NCBI RefSeq assembly: GCF_900182815.1
Contig: NZ_FXUA01000006.1
Coordinates: forward strand, 186,001 to 250,000
Reading direction: 5' to 3'
DNA length: 64,000 nucleotides
Source: Algoriphagus winogradskyi
GTDB taxonomy: Bacteria > Bacteroidota > Bacteroidia > Cytophagales > Cyclobacteriaceae
The notes beneath the pieces are model-generated. The model ran no database searches. It was not told the origin of the DNA and saw only the letters and a list, made by a program, of their open reading frames with translations. Below are positions 47,201 to 56,089 of the stretch, one piece after another; positions within the stretch are counted from its first letter, which is position 1; each line of letters starts with the position of its first letter. The position numbers and the translations under genes were made by a program.

Positions 47201-48587
47201 GCTTACTGCCTCAGCGGCTGCACTTGGCTTTTTGCCAATGGCAATCTCCAATTCCGCAGGAGCAGAAGTTCAGCGTCCACTAGCAACGGTGGTAGTTGGA
47301 GGTCTGATTTCAGCCACCTTCCTAACCCTAATTGTACTTCCTGTATTGTACGTTTTATTCAAAACTAAAACAGGAGGTTCCTCATCTACTTCCAAAAAAG
47401 TCTTGGCTTCCTTGGTACTGATTTCAGTGTTTTCTTTTTCTGCTACTGGGCAGGAAACTCCGATGACATTGGAACGGGCAATTGAAATAGGGATGGAGCA
47501 AAATCTCAACCTTCAGGCTGCCAACAAATCCCTGGAGATGGCGAATGCCAAGATCGGCCAAGGCTGGAATCTGGATAAGACTAATGTGTATTATTCCGAA
47601 GATAAAAATGACATCGCTGAAAACGGGGTTTACAACAGAAAGTGGGGGATAAGTCAAACCCTTGCTTTTCCTACGCTTTATGGCGCTCAGAAAAACGCCT
47701 TGGAAGCAGGGGCCGAGATGCAGCTCAGTCAGTTTGAGTTGCAAAAAAGAAAGCTGGAAGGTCAAATAAGCAAAGGCTTCATTGAAGTGAGGTATTGGCA
47801 GGATTTGATCCAAAACTACGACTACTTAGATTCACTTTATGCGGAGTTTTCCCGAGCTGCCTCGCGAAAATTTGAAACCGGAGAAAGCAATTACCTGGAG
47901 AAGCTGACTGCTGAAGGAAAGCGTCAGGAGATCAGTCTGAAGAAATCTGAGGCCAACGAGAATTACCTGATGGCCATGGATGAGTTGAAGCTTCTACTGA
48001 ATTGGGAGGGCGAGTTGGTGCTCGCTGAGGAAGCGATTGATTTTGATACTTCTTTGATGCAGGACTGGTCCTCACACCCAGGCGTGGCCTATTATGAAAG
48101 TGCTGTGACTCAATCCGGGTATCAGATTCAGACCGAAAAGCGAAAGCTTCTCCCTGACATTAACTTGGATGTGTTTCGCGGGACAAACCCAGGAGCGAAT
48201 GCTAAAGTCTACCCTGGCTTTCAGGCGGGATTGTCAATTCCGCTCTTTTATGGAGCTCAAAAAGCAAATGTGCAAAGCAGTGAATTCCAGCAGCAAAAGA
48301 TCCAATTGGAAGCGGAGCAATACAGAAACCAGCTGGAAAACCGTGCTCAGCAATTGCACAGAAAGCTGGATCAGAACATCCGAGTGATTACCTATTACGA
48401 GGAAGAAGGCAAAACGCTTTCGCTTCAGATCCTAGAACAGGCCCGGAGATCCTATCAAGAGGGAGAAATTGATTTTCTCCAGTATGTGCAGTTAATGGAG
48501 AACTCTAGGACGATCACCTTGCAATACCTGCAGAGCAAATTTGCTTATCAACAAACTATTTTGGAAATCAACTACCTTCTGAACTGA
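44262..48587 (+). CDS. CzcA/CusA-family heavy-metal RND pump fused to a TolC-like domain
   Basis: The 1441-residue protein is an RND permease (about 1-1040) fused to an outer membrane channel-like domain (about 1066-1441). The TM4 signature at 400-413 (DFGIIIDGAVIIVE) fits the HME1-type DFGx3DGAx3VE motif, which suggests divalent Zn/Co/Cd/Ni rather than Cu/Ag. Between the parts, residues 1045-1065 (KKVLASLVLISVFSFSATGQ) look like a signal peptide with a TGQ cleavage site. The C-terminal part starts MTLERAIEIGMEQNLNLQAA, a classic TolC N-terminus, and has a second OMF repeat. The adaptor gene overlaps its stop by 1 nt. Such fusions are known in Bacteroidota. Confidence 0.95.
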   Translation: MLDRIIQWSIGHKLIIFIFIAAWIGFGVFALSNLPIGAVPDVTTNQVQVITTSRNLATEDVEKYLTYPVELEMANLPGIIEIRSVSKFGLSVVTIVFEDKMGTYLPRQLIAERIKMAEKSIPAGFGTPTMGPISTGLGEIYQYVIDVEPGYENEYSTTDLRTIQDWVVRRQLSGIEGVVEVNTWGGFLKQYEVAINPERLKGMQIDIADVFHAMEKNNSIAGGGYIEKTNESFFIRGEGLVSSLEDIGNIVVEVRNGAPVYIKDIAEVGFGHANRFGAITANGEGEKVLGQVMMLKGADSKGTIDRVKERLEEMKNSLPEGVVINGFLDRSELIGRTTFTIAENLILGCLIVVFVVVLLLGNLRSGLVVASVIPLALLFALSMMYLFGVDANLMSLGAIDFGIIIDGAVIIVEYIAYQFTRADHQLAGVSALKKQQAKDEISFNGASKMMHSAIFGQIIIIIVFIPILSLTGVEGKMFRPMAEVFSFALVGAMILGLTYVPVVSALFLKTTPPGPKNISTRIINAINKVYEPAITWALDHTKVVLISAFGLLVGAIMIFATMGSEFVPTLDEGDFVIQPFLKTGTTLTNTVETITEIENILKQFPEVKQVVTRIGAAEIPTDPMSMEESDVIVTLKPRSEWTTVETKDELAEKFKEALEVIPGMEYEFTQPIEMRFNELITGVRADLAIKVFGEDLDVLLSTAQEIEAAIQGVEGAADIILEKVDGLPQMKIEYNRGKIAKFGLNISDLNEVVTMGFAGMTAGTVFEGEKQFDLVVRFAEPFRKDIKNLEQASIQLPNGGSVPLSELATISYTKGPAKISRDNTQRRVVIGVNVRNRDLQSVVDDIQAIVNNQIELPEGYLVDYGGQFENLQKARNRLMVAVPVALLLIFILLYFAFSSSRDALMIYSAIPLSAIGGVLLLWARDMPFSISAGVGFIALFGIAVLNGIVLIEHFKSMESHYTNIKDLVIRGAKERLRPVLLTASAAALGFLPMAISNSAGAEVQRPLATVVVGGLISATFLTLIVLPVLYVLFKTKTGGSSSTSKKVLASLVLISVFSFSATGQETPMTLERAIEIGMEQNLNLQAANKSLEMANAKIGQGWNLDKTNVYYSEDKNDIAENGVYNRKWGISQTLAFPTLYGAQKNALEAGAEMQLSQFELQKRKLEGQISKGFIEVRYWQDLIQNYDYLDSLYAEFSRAASRKFETGESNYLEKLTAEGKRQEISLKKSEANENYLMAMDELKLLLNWEGELVLAEEAIDFDTSLMQDWSSHPGVAYYESAVTQSGYQIQTEKRKLLPDINLDVFRGTNPGANAKVYPGFQAGLSIPLFYGAQKANVQSSEFQQQKIQLEAEQYRNQLENRAQQLHRKLDQNIRVITYYEEEGKTLSLQILEQARRSYQEGEIDFLQYVQLMENSRTITLQYLQSKFAYQQTILEINYLLN

Positions 48588-49747
48588 TGAAGAATCACAC
48601 CTTAAAATCAATCTTTTCTGCTTCCCTTTTGGCGAGTAGCTTGTTTTTCTTTCAATGCACAGGATCTGGTACATCCGAATCCGAAGGAGTGGAAGTGGAG
48701 GCGGGAACAACTTCAGGACCTTTCATTACTGTCTCGCAGAAGCAATTTGAGACGATGAAAATGACTTGGGGAAGTCCTAAACTCGAGGAGTTTTCAGAGG
48801 GAATTTCCGTGCAAGGCATGGTAAAAGTTCCGGTAGAGGGTATTCAGGAGATTTCGGCTTATTTCGGTGGCTACGTAAGTGGTTTGAATAAACTCGAAGG
48901 TGAGCCTGTAAGAAAAGGAGAAGTGCTTTTCTACTTGGAAAACACAGACTTCATCCGTTTGCAGCAGGATTATTTGGAGACAAGCAGTCAACTGAATTAC
49001 CTAAAAGCAGAATACGAACGACAAGAGACCTTATTTGGGGAGAAAATCGCTTCACAGAAAAACTTCCTTAAAGCTGAAGCTGATTTTCAGGCTACCAAAG
49101 CCAAGGCAGAAAGCTTGAAACGTCAATTGGCTTTAATTAATATCAACGCTGATCAGTTGAAGCCAGAGAATATTCGTTCTAAAGTTCCCGTTTTATCACC
49201 AATTGCAGGTTTTGTTGATGGGATTCATTTGGTGCAGGGCTCATTTTTGTCGGTGGGGGGGAAAGCAATGACTATTATCAGTAAAGAGCATTTGCATATA
49301 GAATTGGTGGTGTTCGAAAAAGATGCTGCAAATATCCATAAAGGTCAAAAAGTACTCGTTACCATTCCAGATCTTCCAGGCAAGACCTTGGAAGCTGAAG
49401 TATTTGTCGTAGGTCAGTCGATCAATAATGAGCGTCAGATCAATGTGCATGCGCATTTGCCGGATGAAAAAGAGGAAGCTTTACTTTTTCCAGGAATGTT
49501 CTTGGAGGCGAAATTAATTCAGGATCCAAAAGAAGCTTGGGTTGTTCCGGTCACTGCTGTGGTGGTGTCGGAAGGAGAAAGCTATGTGCTGGTACAACGG
49601 GAAAAGTCTGAAGCTGGATATAGACTGGAAAAAGTCCCGGTGGTGACAGGCTTGGAAAGCGATGGGATGATAGAGCTTTTACCAAATGCTTCATTTGATG
49701 CCAATACAGTGATTCTTACCAAAGGAGGATTCAATTTGTTGCCTTAG
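48587..49747 (+). CDS. Heavy-metal RND periplasmic adaptor (CusB/CzcB-like), lipoprotein
   Basis: The 386-residue protein has a lipobox (FFFQC). Adaptor core signatures are VPVEGIQEISAYFGGYVSGL and, past the helical hairpin, VPVLSPIAGFVDGIHLVQGS. The barrel segment is HIELVVFEKDAANIHKGQKV. No extra N-terminal metal-binding heavy-metal domain is present, and His/Met clusters are absent from the mature N-terminus. Its ATG overlaps the TGA of the fused pump-channel gene (TGATG), so it completes a two-gene tripartite pump in which one polypeptide supplies two parts. A long hairpin lies about 110 bp downstream. Confidence 0.93.
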   Translation: MKNHTLKSIFSASLLASSLFFFQCTGSGTSESEGVEVEAGTTSGPFITVSQKQFETMKMTWGSPKLEEFSEGISVQGMVKVPVEGIQEISAYFGGYVSGLNKLEGEPVRKGEVLFYLENTDFIRLQQDYLETSSQLNYLKAEYERQETLFGEKIASQKNFLKAEADFQATKAKAESLKRQLALININADQLKPENIRSKVPVLSPIAGFVDGIHLVQGSFLSVGGKAMTIISKEHLHIELVVFEKDAANIHKGQKVLVTIPDLPGKTLEAEVFVVGQSINNERQINVHAHLPDEKEEALLFPGMFLEAKLIQDPKEAWVVPVTAVVVSEGESYVLVQREKSEAGYRLEKVPVVTGLESDGMIELLPNASFDANTVILTKGGFNLLP

Positions 49748-49854
49748 GTTTATAACCTCAGAGTTGAATTATTTCGAATAGTTTTGCTTTTGGTGAGCAA
49801 TAATCCATGGCTTAGCTGGATTACGTCGGAATAGATAAACCTTTTGTGAGCTGG

Positions 49855-49895
49855 TAAGCACGGTAATAGCGATGCCTATTACCGGGCTTAATTTT
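49855..49895 (+). terminator. Long hairpin downstream of the metal-pump operon
   Basis: 15-bp arms with a single mismatch (TAAGCACGGTAATAG / CTATTACCGGGCTTA), 6-nt loop, followed by ATTTTTA. It is a probable terminator; a repeat element is the alternative. The rest of 49748-50041 shows no gene. Confidence 0.6.
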
Positions 49896-50041
49896 TACGG
49901 ACGGGATTTTATTCCAAACCATCTCAAAATAGGCAAATTCATTCTATGATAATCTTCTAGTAATCCCCCTTCCACCTGCTTAAGATTACTTTTGGTAACT
50001 TGTCTTTTCACATATCAATTTTCAAAATCTCAAAGAAAACC

Positions 50042-51136
50042 ATGTTTAAGAAATCAATCATATGGGCTGCTTTTGCATTACTCATTATTCAAACAGCGAA
50101 GGTGGAGGCTCAGGAATACAAAACTGAAAATGTTATTTTGATCACCTTGGATGGAATGAGATGGCAGGAAGTATTCACAGGTGCGGATTCCTTGCTGGTG
50201 GATGATACTGGAATGATTGAGACGCCTGGTTCCTTATTACCTGATTTTTGGGAAGTGAATCCAAGTAAGCGCAGGGAGATGCTATTTCCCTTTTTATGGA
50301 ATACCATTGCTAATCATGGTCAAATCTATGGTAACCGAGCTTATGGTAATATGGTATATAACAGTAATGCTTTATGGTTTTCCTATCCGGGTTACAATGA
50401 AGTGTTAAGTGGATTCGCAGATGATCAGCGAATTACCAGCAACGATAAAATCAACAATCCAAATGTGACTTTTCTGGAGTATTTAAACCAGAAACCTGAG
50501 TTCAAAGGAAAAGTACTGGCCTTTGGGTCATGGGATGTTTTTCCTTACATAGTAAATGAAGAACGTAGCGGAGTGCCAGTAAATGCTGGTTTTGATATTG
50601 CAGAAGGTGATAACCTAAGCCCTGAAGAATTGCTGACCAATAAAATGCAATCCGAAATCCGTGGTCCATGGGGAGGGGTGAGATTGGATGTCTTCACGCA
50701 GAATTATGCTATGGCGGCTTTGAAAAATCAGAAGCCAAGAGTACTATATATATCCTATGGAGAGACGGATGATTGGGCGCACGAAAATCACTACGATCAG
50801 TACCTTTGGTCAGCCAAACAAACAGATGCCTACATCAAAGAAATCTGGGATTTCGTGCAATCAGACCCACAGTACAAAGACAAGACTACCTTGATCATCA
50901 CTACAGATCACGGGCGTGGCACCAGCAAAACTTCTTGGAGAGGTCACGGCTCATCTATTCCAGATGCAGGACAAATCTGGATGGCGGCTATAGGGCCGGA
51001 TACCCCAGCTGGAGGAGAAATGAAGGTACAAGGGCAATGGCAATCAGCCATGATCGCACGCACTATTTTCAAATTGCTAGGAATGGATTATCCAGATGAA
51101 AAAGCTGGGAAAGTAATAGAAGAGATGGTGAACTAA
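50042..51136 (+). CDS. Secreted alkaline-phosphatase-superfamily phosphodiesterase/sulfatase-like protein
   Basis: The product is 364 residues from the ATG at 50042 (MFKKSIIWAAFALLI), with a signal peptide ending near VEAQ. Metal-site signatures are VILITLDGMRWQEVFTGAD (first Asp and the Thr that would act as nucleophile) and LIITTDHGRG with SWRGHGSS (His/Asp ligands). The nucleophile context TGAD rather than C-x-P-x-R separates it from formylglycine sulfatases and points to the phosphodiesterase/nucleotide pyrophosphatase branch. Convergent with the sulfatase at 51150, 13 bp between stops. Substrate unknown. Confidence 0.85.
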   Translation: MFKKSIIWAAFALLIIQTAKVEAQEYKTENVILITLDGMRWQEVFTGADSLLVDDTGMIETPGSLLPDFWEVNPSKRREMLFPFLWNTIANHGQIYGNRAYGNMVYNSNALWFSYPGYNEVLSGFADDQRITSNDKINNPNVTFLEYLNQKPEFKGKVLAFGSWDVFPYIVNEERSGVPVNAGFDIAEGDNLSPEELLTNKMQSEIRGPWGGVRLDVFTQNYAMAALKNQKPRVLYISYGETDDWAHENHYDQYLWSAKQTDAYIKEIWDFVQSDPQYKDKTTLIITTDHGRGTSKTSWRGHGSSIPDAGQIWMAAIGPDTPAGGEMKVQGQWQSAMIARTIFKLLGMDYPDEKAGKVIEEMVN

Positions 51137-51149
51137 TATACCGAAACTA

Positions 51150-52700
51150 TTATAGGGATTTGACCTGCTCAGGCACGATCAACTCTAATATCTTACCATC
51201 TTTCTCAGGAAACTTAGCACTTTTATCTTTCATTTCATTTGCCATAGCTTCCATCATAATCCTTAGCTGGGCTGGATTGCTTTCAGCAAGATTTTCCATT
51301 TCAAATGGATCCGCTTTTAGGTTAAAAAGCTCATAAGTAGCTTCTCCATCTACAGGATAATGATAGATTACTTTCCATTCTGATTTTACCAAACTGGTAA
51401 AGTAATTGGAGCGGTGATTTCCATGTGGGAAATGATTCAAAAACAGCTCGTCTCTACTCGAGTTTTGCTCAGCATTTAGTTGAGTTTGAAGCGGGAAACC
51501 ATCCAAGATATGTCCTTCGGGATTTGGAATGTCTGCCAATGTTAAAAGGGTAGGAAACAGATCTATGATAGTTCCAACTTGTTCCTGAATTGCATTTTGG
51601 GCGATAGGTAGTTTTTGATGCCTTGGAGAATTGTTATCTGGACTGACCCAAGCAGCGATGAAAGGAACCCGCATTCCGCCTTCCCAGTGATTTCCTTTTT
51701 TGCCTTTTAGCGGAGTGGAACTGCTGTAGTCATTTTCTATTGGCAGGGGGGCATCCGAACCGTTATCTCCCAAAAATAGTATTAGTGTGTTTTCTCCTAA
51801 TCCTAGCTCCTTCACATGCTGCATGATGTCACCCAGAGATTTGTCAATTCCCTCAATCAAGGTGGCGTAGGCTTGAGCTTTTTCCGGCATGCCGGAGTCT
51901 TTATACTTTTCCGCAAAGCGGGGATCAGAATAAAATGGAGCATGCACTGCATAATGCGCCATGTTAAGAAAGAAAGGTTTTCCTTCTTCCTTCGCTTGTG
52001 TGATAGCTGCATTTGCTTCTAGCGTCAATGCCTCAGTCAGAAAAATGTCCTGACCATGGTACTTTTCCAAACCGGGAACTGCCCTTGATTTATTTCCACC
52101 TGTATGTCCAAAGGCTTCTGTACCCAAATAACTACCTGGCTGACCTATAGAACTTCCTGCAATATTGATATCAAAACCAAGATTCAGTGGGTCTTCACCT
52201 TCGCTGTTGAATGGTCCAAAATGGGCTTTACCAACATGGATTGTCTTGTAGCCATTTTGCTGCAAAAGCTTAGGAAGAGTCAAGGAGGTTTTGGTCAGTC
52301 CATTCCAGTTCCAATCAGTTGGGCCAAATTCTGTTCGGTTATTTTCCTCAGATCTAATCCAATTGGTGACTCTGTGACGGGCGGAGTTTTGGCCTGTGAG
52401 AATGGAAGTTCGTGAAGGCGAGCAAACCGAGTGGGCATAAAAATTGGAAAAACGGATGCCTTGACTTGCCAACTTCTCCATGTTTGGAGTGGTATAAAAT
52501 TCATTCAAATTGTAACTGACCGGGTTGCCTTCTGAGTCAGTAAGAAAGGGAACTGAAGTGTCCATTAGGCCCATATCATCTACCAGAAACACAATGATAT
52601 TGGGTGGAGATATAGCTTTTTCCTTGGTGGTACAGGCAATCGATAAAATAACTAGCAACGCATAGGTTGCAAGGAGTGAAGTCAGTCTAGGTTTTTGCAT
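51150..52700 (-). CDS. Secreted lipoprotein sulfatase (formylglycine type)
   Basis: The product is 516 residues from the ATG at 52700 (MQKPRLTSLLATYALL); the frame is open 34 codons upstream. It has a lipobox at SIAC. The active site is SVCSPSRTSILTGQ, the C-x-P-S-R formylglycine motif. Metal ligands are in FLVDDMGLMD and LFLGDNGSDAP. The C-terminal phrase YELFNLKADPFEMENLAE is typical of the family. It should remove sulfate esters from a glycan outside the cytoplasm. An anaerobic sulfatase maturase or FGE-type enzyme needed to make formylglycine is not in this window. Confidence 0.94.
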   Translation of the reverse strand: MQKPRLTSLLATYALLVILSIACTTKEKAISPPNIIVFLVDDMGLMDTSVPFLTDSEGNPVSYNLNEFYTTPNMEKLASQGIRFSNFYAHSVCSPSRTSILTGQNSARHRVTNWIRSEENNRTEFGPTDWNWNGLTKTSLTLPKLLQQNGYKTIHVGKAHFGPFNSEGEDPLNLGFDINIAGSSIGQPGSYLGTEAFGHTGGNKSRAVPGLEKYHGQDIFLTEALTLEANAAITQAKEEGKPFFLNMAHYAVHAPFYSDPRFAEKYKDSGMPEKAQAYATLIEGIDKSLGDIMQHVKELGLGENTLILFLGDNGSDAPLPIENDYSSSTPLKGKKGNHWEGGMRVPFIAAWVSPDNNSPRHQKLPIAQNAIQEQVGTIIDLFPTLLTLADIPNPEGHILDGFPLQTQLNAEQNSSRDELFLNHFPHGNHRSNYFTSLVKSEWKVIYHYPVDGEATYELFNLKADPFEMENLAESNPAQLRIMMEAMANEMKDKSAKFPEKDGKILELIVPEQVKSL

Positions 52701-52951
52701 TTTATTGAATTGAGACTTGAAGGAGTGTTTGCTAAGGTACAAATTTAGGGTTGTTGAGTTTTTGGGAAAGTTACCTTTTCTTAAAGCCCATTTCTTCCAC
52801 AACCTTTCAGTGTGATATTCAAGAGCAAAACCAATCTTTCTCCACTGGCTTTTCGGGAGTCTTTTAATTGATAATTTTTGAAACCTGAGTAGAAAGGAGA
52901 TTTGAAAAATTATTAGTTTTAGCTTACTGTTTAGTTTTTCTTATCTGCCCA

Positions 52952-53308
52952 ATGGAAAGAGCAAAAATTGTCGATTACTACCTTCAGAAGATCAATGATA
53001 AGGACTTTGATCTTTATGACGCCAGGAAGGAGATGGAAAAGAATAACATTGAGGAAGAGGAAATAAAGGTCATCATTAGATTGTTGGATAATCAGATCCA
53101 TCGGGGTCTAATTCAAAAGTCACATCGGGATAAATCAAAGGAAATGATTGGGATTGGAGCCGTTTTAACTTTTATAGGTGCCGGTATCACGATTGGTACT
53201 TACACTGGAATTCTCAATACTGGTGACTCTTTCTTAATTGTTTTTGGACCTGTGGTGGCAGGAATTTCCATATTGGTGGGAGGCTTGTCACTTCGAAAGA
53301 AGGTTTAG
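52952..53308 (+). CDS. Hypothetical small membrane protein
   Basis: The 118-residue protein is not recognised. A charged N-terminal half (about 1-65) with KINDKDFDLYDARKEMEKNN and IKVIIRLLDNQIHRGLIQ looks helical and cytoplasmic. Two hydrophobic helices (about 68-88 and 92-112) follow, then a short basic tail LRKKV. The initial helices have an (E/D)-x-x-x-x-(I/L) pattern that could mediate protein contacts. It stands alone between the divergent sulfatase and a 386-bp gene-free spacer. Confidence 0.6.
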   Translation: MERAKIVDYYLQKINDKDFDLYDARKEMEKNNIEEEEIKVIIRLLDNQIHRGLIQKSHRDKSKEMIGIGAVLTFIGAGITIGTYTGILNTGDSFLIVFGPVVAGISILVGGLSLRKKV

Positions 53309-53694
53309 GTCAATTCAGGTTTATTATTACGATCTACTTTTTTATCACAGTGATTTCTGGATGGGAATAGGCACGGATTTTCCTTTTTGTTAATTCAGAA
53401 GCTTTTTAATTATATGATTATCCGCCATGATGCCAGTAACCTTAAAATCTTTGCTTAACTGGTCGGAAGACCGATGACCGAAGACCGAAGCGGCCTCATT
53501 ATTTAAGTTTAACATATCCTATATTGCTTTTGCCTCCGTACTGGTAGAAAAGCGGATATACATATTTAATTAAATTGTAAAAAATTAAATAAAGTATAAA
53601 ACTCTTCCTGTATTTTTTTCAGTTTTGCATCCAAATAGATGAGTTGCTTCGTATGGTTTGATGCCAAATCGAATTTCTCACCGAAAAGGAAAAC
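53309..53694. other. Gene-free spacer with a word repeat
   Basis: No convincing gene. At 53461-53490 the word GACCGAAG/GACCGATG repeats nearly in tandem. A minus-strand frame over 53566-53823 exists but overlaps the DUF3050 gene and is not credible. Confidence 0.5.
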
Positions 53695-54480
53695 ATGATT
53701 AACACGAATAGAATTGCTCATATAGAGCAAGAAATCTCTGGCTTGAGAAGCCAATTGCAGCATCACCCGCTTTATAGTAACCTTCAGAATCTTGATGATA
53801 TCAGACTTTTCATGGAAAACCATGCCTTTGCAGTTTGGGATTTCATGTCATTGCTGAAGGCGCTTCAAATGAAATTGACCACTGTGCAGATCCCTTGGAC
53901 TCCTAGCCAAAATCCTACTCTGGCCAGATTTATCAATGAAATTGTTCACGGAGAGGAAAGTGACATTAATGAATTGGGCGAGCCTAAAAGTCATTATGAA
54001 ATGTACTTAGATGCCATGATTCAACTTGGAGCAGGTACAAATCAGATCCAAAGATTTGTCCAACATATTCAGGAAGGAATGAGCATTGCTGAAGGATTTG
54101 AAGAAGTCGAGGTACATGAGAGCGTAGAAGAATTTGTGAAGTTTTCTTTTGCAGTGATAGCAACCCAAAAACCTCATCTAATTGCTTCCGCATTTACTTT
54201 TGGAAGGGAAGATGTGATACCGGATATGTTTATTTCGATCTTGAAACAGGCGGATGTAGAGAATGTTCACTACAATAAACTGAGATATTATCTGGAACGA
54301 CATATAGAATTGGATGGCGATGAGCATGGGCCTTTGTCCTTAAAAATGATATCAGAACTCTGTGGAAATGATGATCAGAAATGGGAAGAGACCTTGGAAG
54401 TTGCCAAACAAGCACTTCAGCAAAGAATATCGCTTTGGGATGGGATTGCTAAGCAAATCGGAAACGCGGAATTGGTGTAG
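53695..54480 (+). CDS. DUF3050 family protein (heme-oxygenase-like fold)
   Basis: The 261-residue all-helical protein begins [20 protein letters not shown]. It has the family hallmarks [20 protein letters not shown], an [11 protein letters not shown] segment, and [20 protein letters not shown] near the C-terminus. The spaced Glu/His residues on these helices are placed as in heme-oxygenase-like diiron proteins, but catalytic metal binding has not been established for DUF3050 to my knowledge. It is the first gene of a same-strand series (GNAT, metallo-beta-lactamase fold, DoxX-like, DUF1801 pair) with moderate gaps. Confidence 0.88.
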   Translation: MINTNRIAHIEQEISGLRSQLQHHPLYSNLQNLDDIRLFMENHAFAVWDFMSLLKALQMKLTTVQIPWTPSQNPTLARFINEIVHGEESDINELGEPKSHYEMYLDAMIQLGAGTNQIQRFVQHIQEGMSIAEGFEEVEVHESVEEFVKFSFAVIATQKPHLIASAFTFGREDVIPDMFISILKQADVENVHYNKLRYYLERHIELDGDEHGPLSLKMISELCGNDDQKWEETLEVAKQALQQRISLWDGIAKQIGNAELV

Positions 54481-54568
54481 GTTTTTTTACCTAGCACTGC
54501 TCGGTATTAAATATATCGCTCCTTTGCCATTAAAGTCTTATTCGCAATGCGACAAAATCCAAAAGTTT

Positions 54569-55018
54569 ATGACTTACCCAATCAGTAAAATAGCACCATC
54601 AGAATATCCGCAAGTTGTAGAGCTTTGGGAGGCTTCCGTCCGTGCTACGCATGAGTTTTTACCGGAAGAAGATATCCAGTTTTTCAAGCCACTGATTTTG
54701 AATGAGTATTTAAAAGCTGTGGAATTGAATTGTGTTAGGGATGATTCTGGCAAAATTTTAGGTTTTTCCGGTGTGGCAGAAGGCAATCTGGAAATGCTCT
54801 TTGTCCATCCCGTCTTTGCAGGAAAAGGCATAGGTAAAGCTCTATTAACGTATGCGCTAGAGAATCTTGGCGTATCCAAAGTGGACGTCAATGAGCAAAA
54901 TCCAAAAGCGACAGCATTCTATCTGAAAAATGGATTTGAAATCATTGGGCGATCTGAATTGGATGGCACTGGCAAGCCCTATCCGATTTTGCATCTGGAG
55001 ATATCGAAAAAACCTTGA
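54569..55018 (+). CDS. GNAT-family N-acetyltransferase
   Basis: The product is 149 residues from the ATG at 54569 (MTYPISKIAPSEYPQV). The frame extends 69 codons upstream, overlapping the DUF3050 gene, and that extension is spurious. The acetyl-CoA motif A is LFVHPVFAGKGIGKALLTYA, followed by VDVNEQNPKATAFYLKNGFE (motif B). The overall pattern, ELWEASVRATHEFLPEEDI at the N-terminus and PYPILHLEI at the end, is like YjaB/YiaC-type acetyltransferases. Target amine unknown. Confidence 0.9.
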   Translation: MTYPISKIAPSEYPQVVELWEASVRATHEFLPEEDIQFFKPLILNEYLKAVELNCVRDDSGKILGFSGVAEGNLEMLFVHPVFAGKGIGKALLTYALENLGVSKVDVNEQNPKATAFYLKNGFEIIGRSELDGTGKPYPILHLEISKKP

Positions 55019-55103
55019 TCCCGTAAAGTATTTTCCTGTCAATTGTTAGATGCTTATCTTGAGGATTAGTTTAGTATTTAGCCTCCAATTGACCTAATGA
55101 CTC

Positions 55104-56078
55104 ATGTATAAGAGTTCTTTTGCTTTTTTATTTCTCTCATTTTTCTTTTTCGCTTGCGAAAGCAAGACTCCAACAGGAAGTAGTGCCATAGAAGCTCCAA
55201 AAAGCACTTCAAAGGTAACCTCCATAGTCGTTCTCGGCACAATTCAAGACGGAGGATCTCCCCACATCGGTTGCAATAAGGAATGCTGCAAGGATCTTTT
55301 CGAAAATCCAGATAAAGACAGACAGGTGGTTTCTTTAGGTTTGTTTGATGCTGTAACTGATAAAAATTACCTTTTCGAAGCCACACCAGACATCACTAGA
55401 CAGGTGAAAACTTTGAAGAGTTTTGGTTCTGAAAGTAAAAGTGAAATGCCAGATGGGATTTTCTTGACTCATGCACATATTGGACACTACGCGGGCTTGA
55501 TGTTTTTGGGAAAAGAAGCTCGGGATGCCAAAAGAGTACCCGTATTTGCCATGCCGAGAATGACGGAATTTCTTCAGAATGATGGGCCTTGGAGCCAGTT
55601 GGTGAACAATGAAAATATTTCCTTGGTACCTATTGAAAATGAAAAACCAGTTATCCTATCCGAGCAATTACAAGTGATACCGCTACAAGTTCCACATCGG
55701 GATGAATTCTCCGAAACTGTCGGGTATAAGATTATTGGTCCTAATAAGAGTGCACTTTTTATTCCTGATATTGATAAATGGGAAAAGTGGGAGAAGGATA
55801 TTGTAGATGAAATAAGGAAAGTGGATTTTGCATTTGTAGATGCGACGTTTTTCAGTGGGAAGGAGCTTGATAATCGGGATATGTCAGAGATTCCTCATCC
55901 ATTTATTATGGAAAGTATGGCGAAGTTTGCTGGCTTAACTACTGAAGAAAAATCCAAGGTTGTATTCATCCATTTCAATCATACCAATCCGGTGATAGAT
56001 CCGAATAGTGAAGAGACAAAACTGGTGTTGGAAAAGGGGTTTCGAATAGCCAGGATTAGAGATGTTTTTGAGTTATAA
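55104..56078 (+). CDS. Metallo-beta-lactamase-fold lipoprotein, PqqB-like
   Basis: The 324-residue protein has a lipoprotein signal (FFFFAC). The start of the domain, VVLGTIQDGGSPHIGCNKEC with CCKDLF, resembles PqqB and its MBL-fold relatives. The metal motif is LTHAHIGHYAGL, that is HxHxGH where canonical enzymes have HxHxDH; later ligands are PHRDEF, the Asp in IPDIDKW and HFNHTNP. PqqB relatives of this kind occur in bacteria that do not make PQQ, and no pqq genes are nearby. The mature protein should be periplasmic or surface-attached. It is followed 11 bp later by a DoxX-like gene, probably co-transcribed. Confidence 0.85.
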   Translation: MYKSSFAFLFLSFFFFACESKTPTGSSAIEAPKSTSKVTSIVVLGTIQDGGSPHIGCNKECCKDLFENPDKDRQVVSLGLFDAVTDKNYLFEATPDITRQVKTLKSFGSESKSEMPDGIFLTHAHIGHYAGLMFLGKEARDAKRVPVFAMPRMTEFLQNDGPWSQLVNNENISLVPIENEKPVILSEQLQVIPLQVPHRDEFSETVGYKIIGPNKSALFIPDIDKWEKWEKDIVDEIRKVDFAFVDATFFSGKELDNRDMSEIPHPFIMESMAKFAGLTTEEKSKVVFIHFNHTNPVIDPNSEETKLVLEKGFRIARIRDVFEL

Positions 56079-56089
56079 ATTAGTAAAGC

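Noticed and set aside
49981..49985. A TTAAG half-site upstream of the phosphodiesterase gene as a third pump-regulator box
   Set aside because: No second half-site lies 11 bp away on either side; a single pentamer is expected by chance.
53566..53823. Minus-strand 85-codon frame before and inside the DUF3050 gene
   Set aside because: Half of it is antisense to the DUF3050 gene and it has no recognisable features.
54362..54568. 69-codon N-terminal extension of the GNAT gene
   Set aside because: It overlaps the DUF3050 coding end in another frame and is not part of the acetyltransferase fold.
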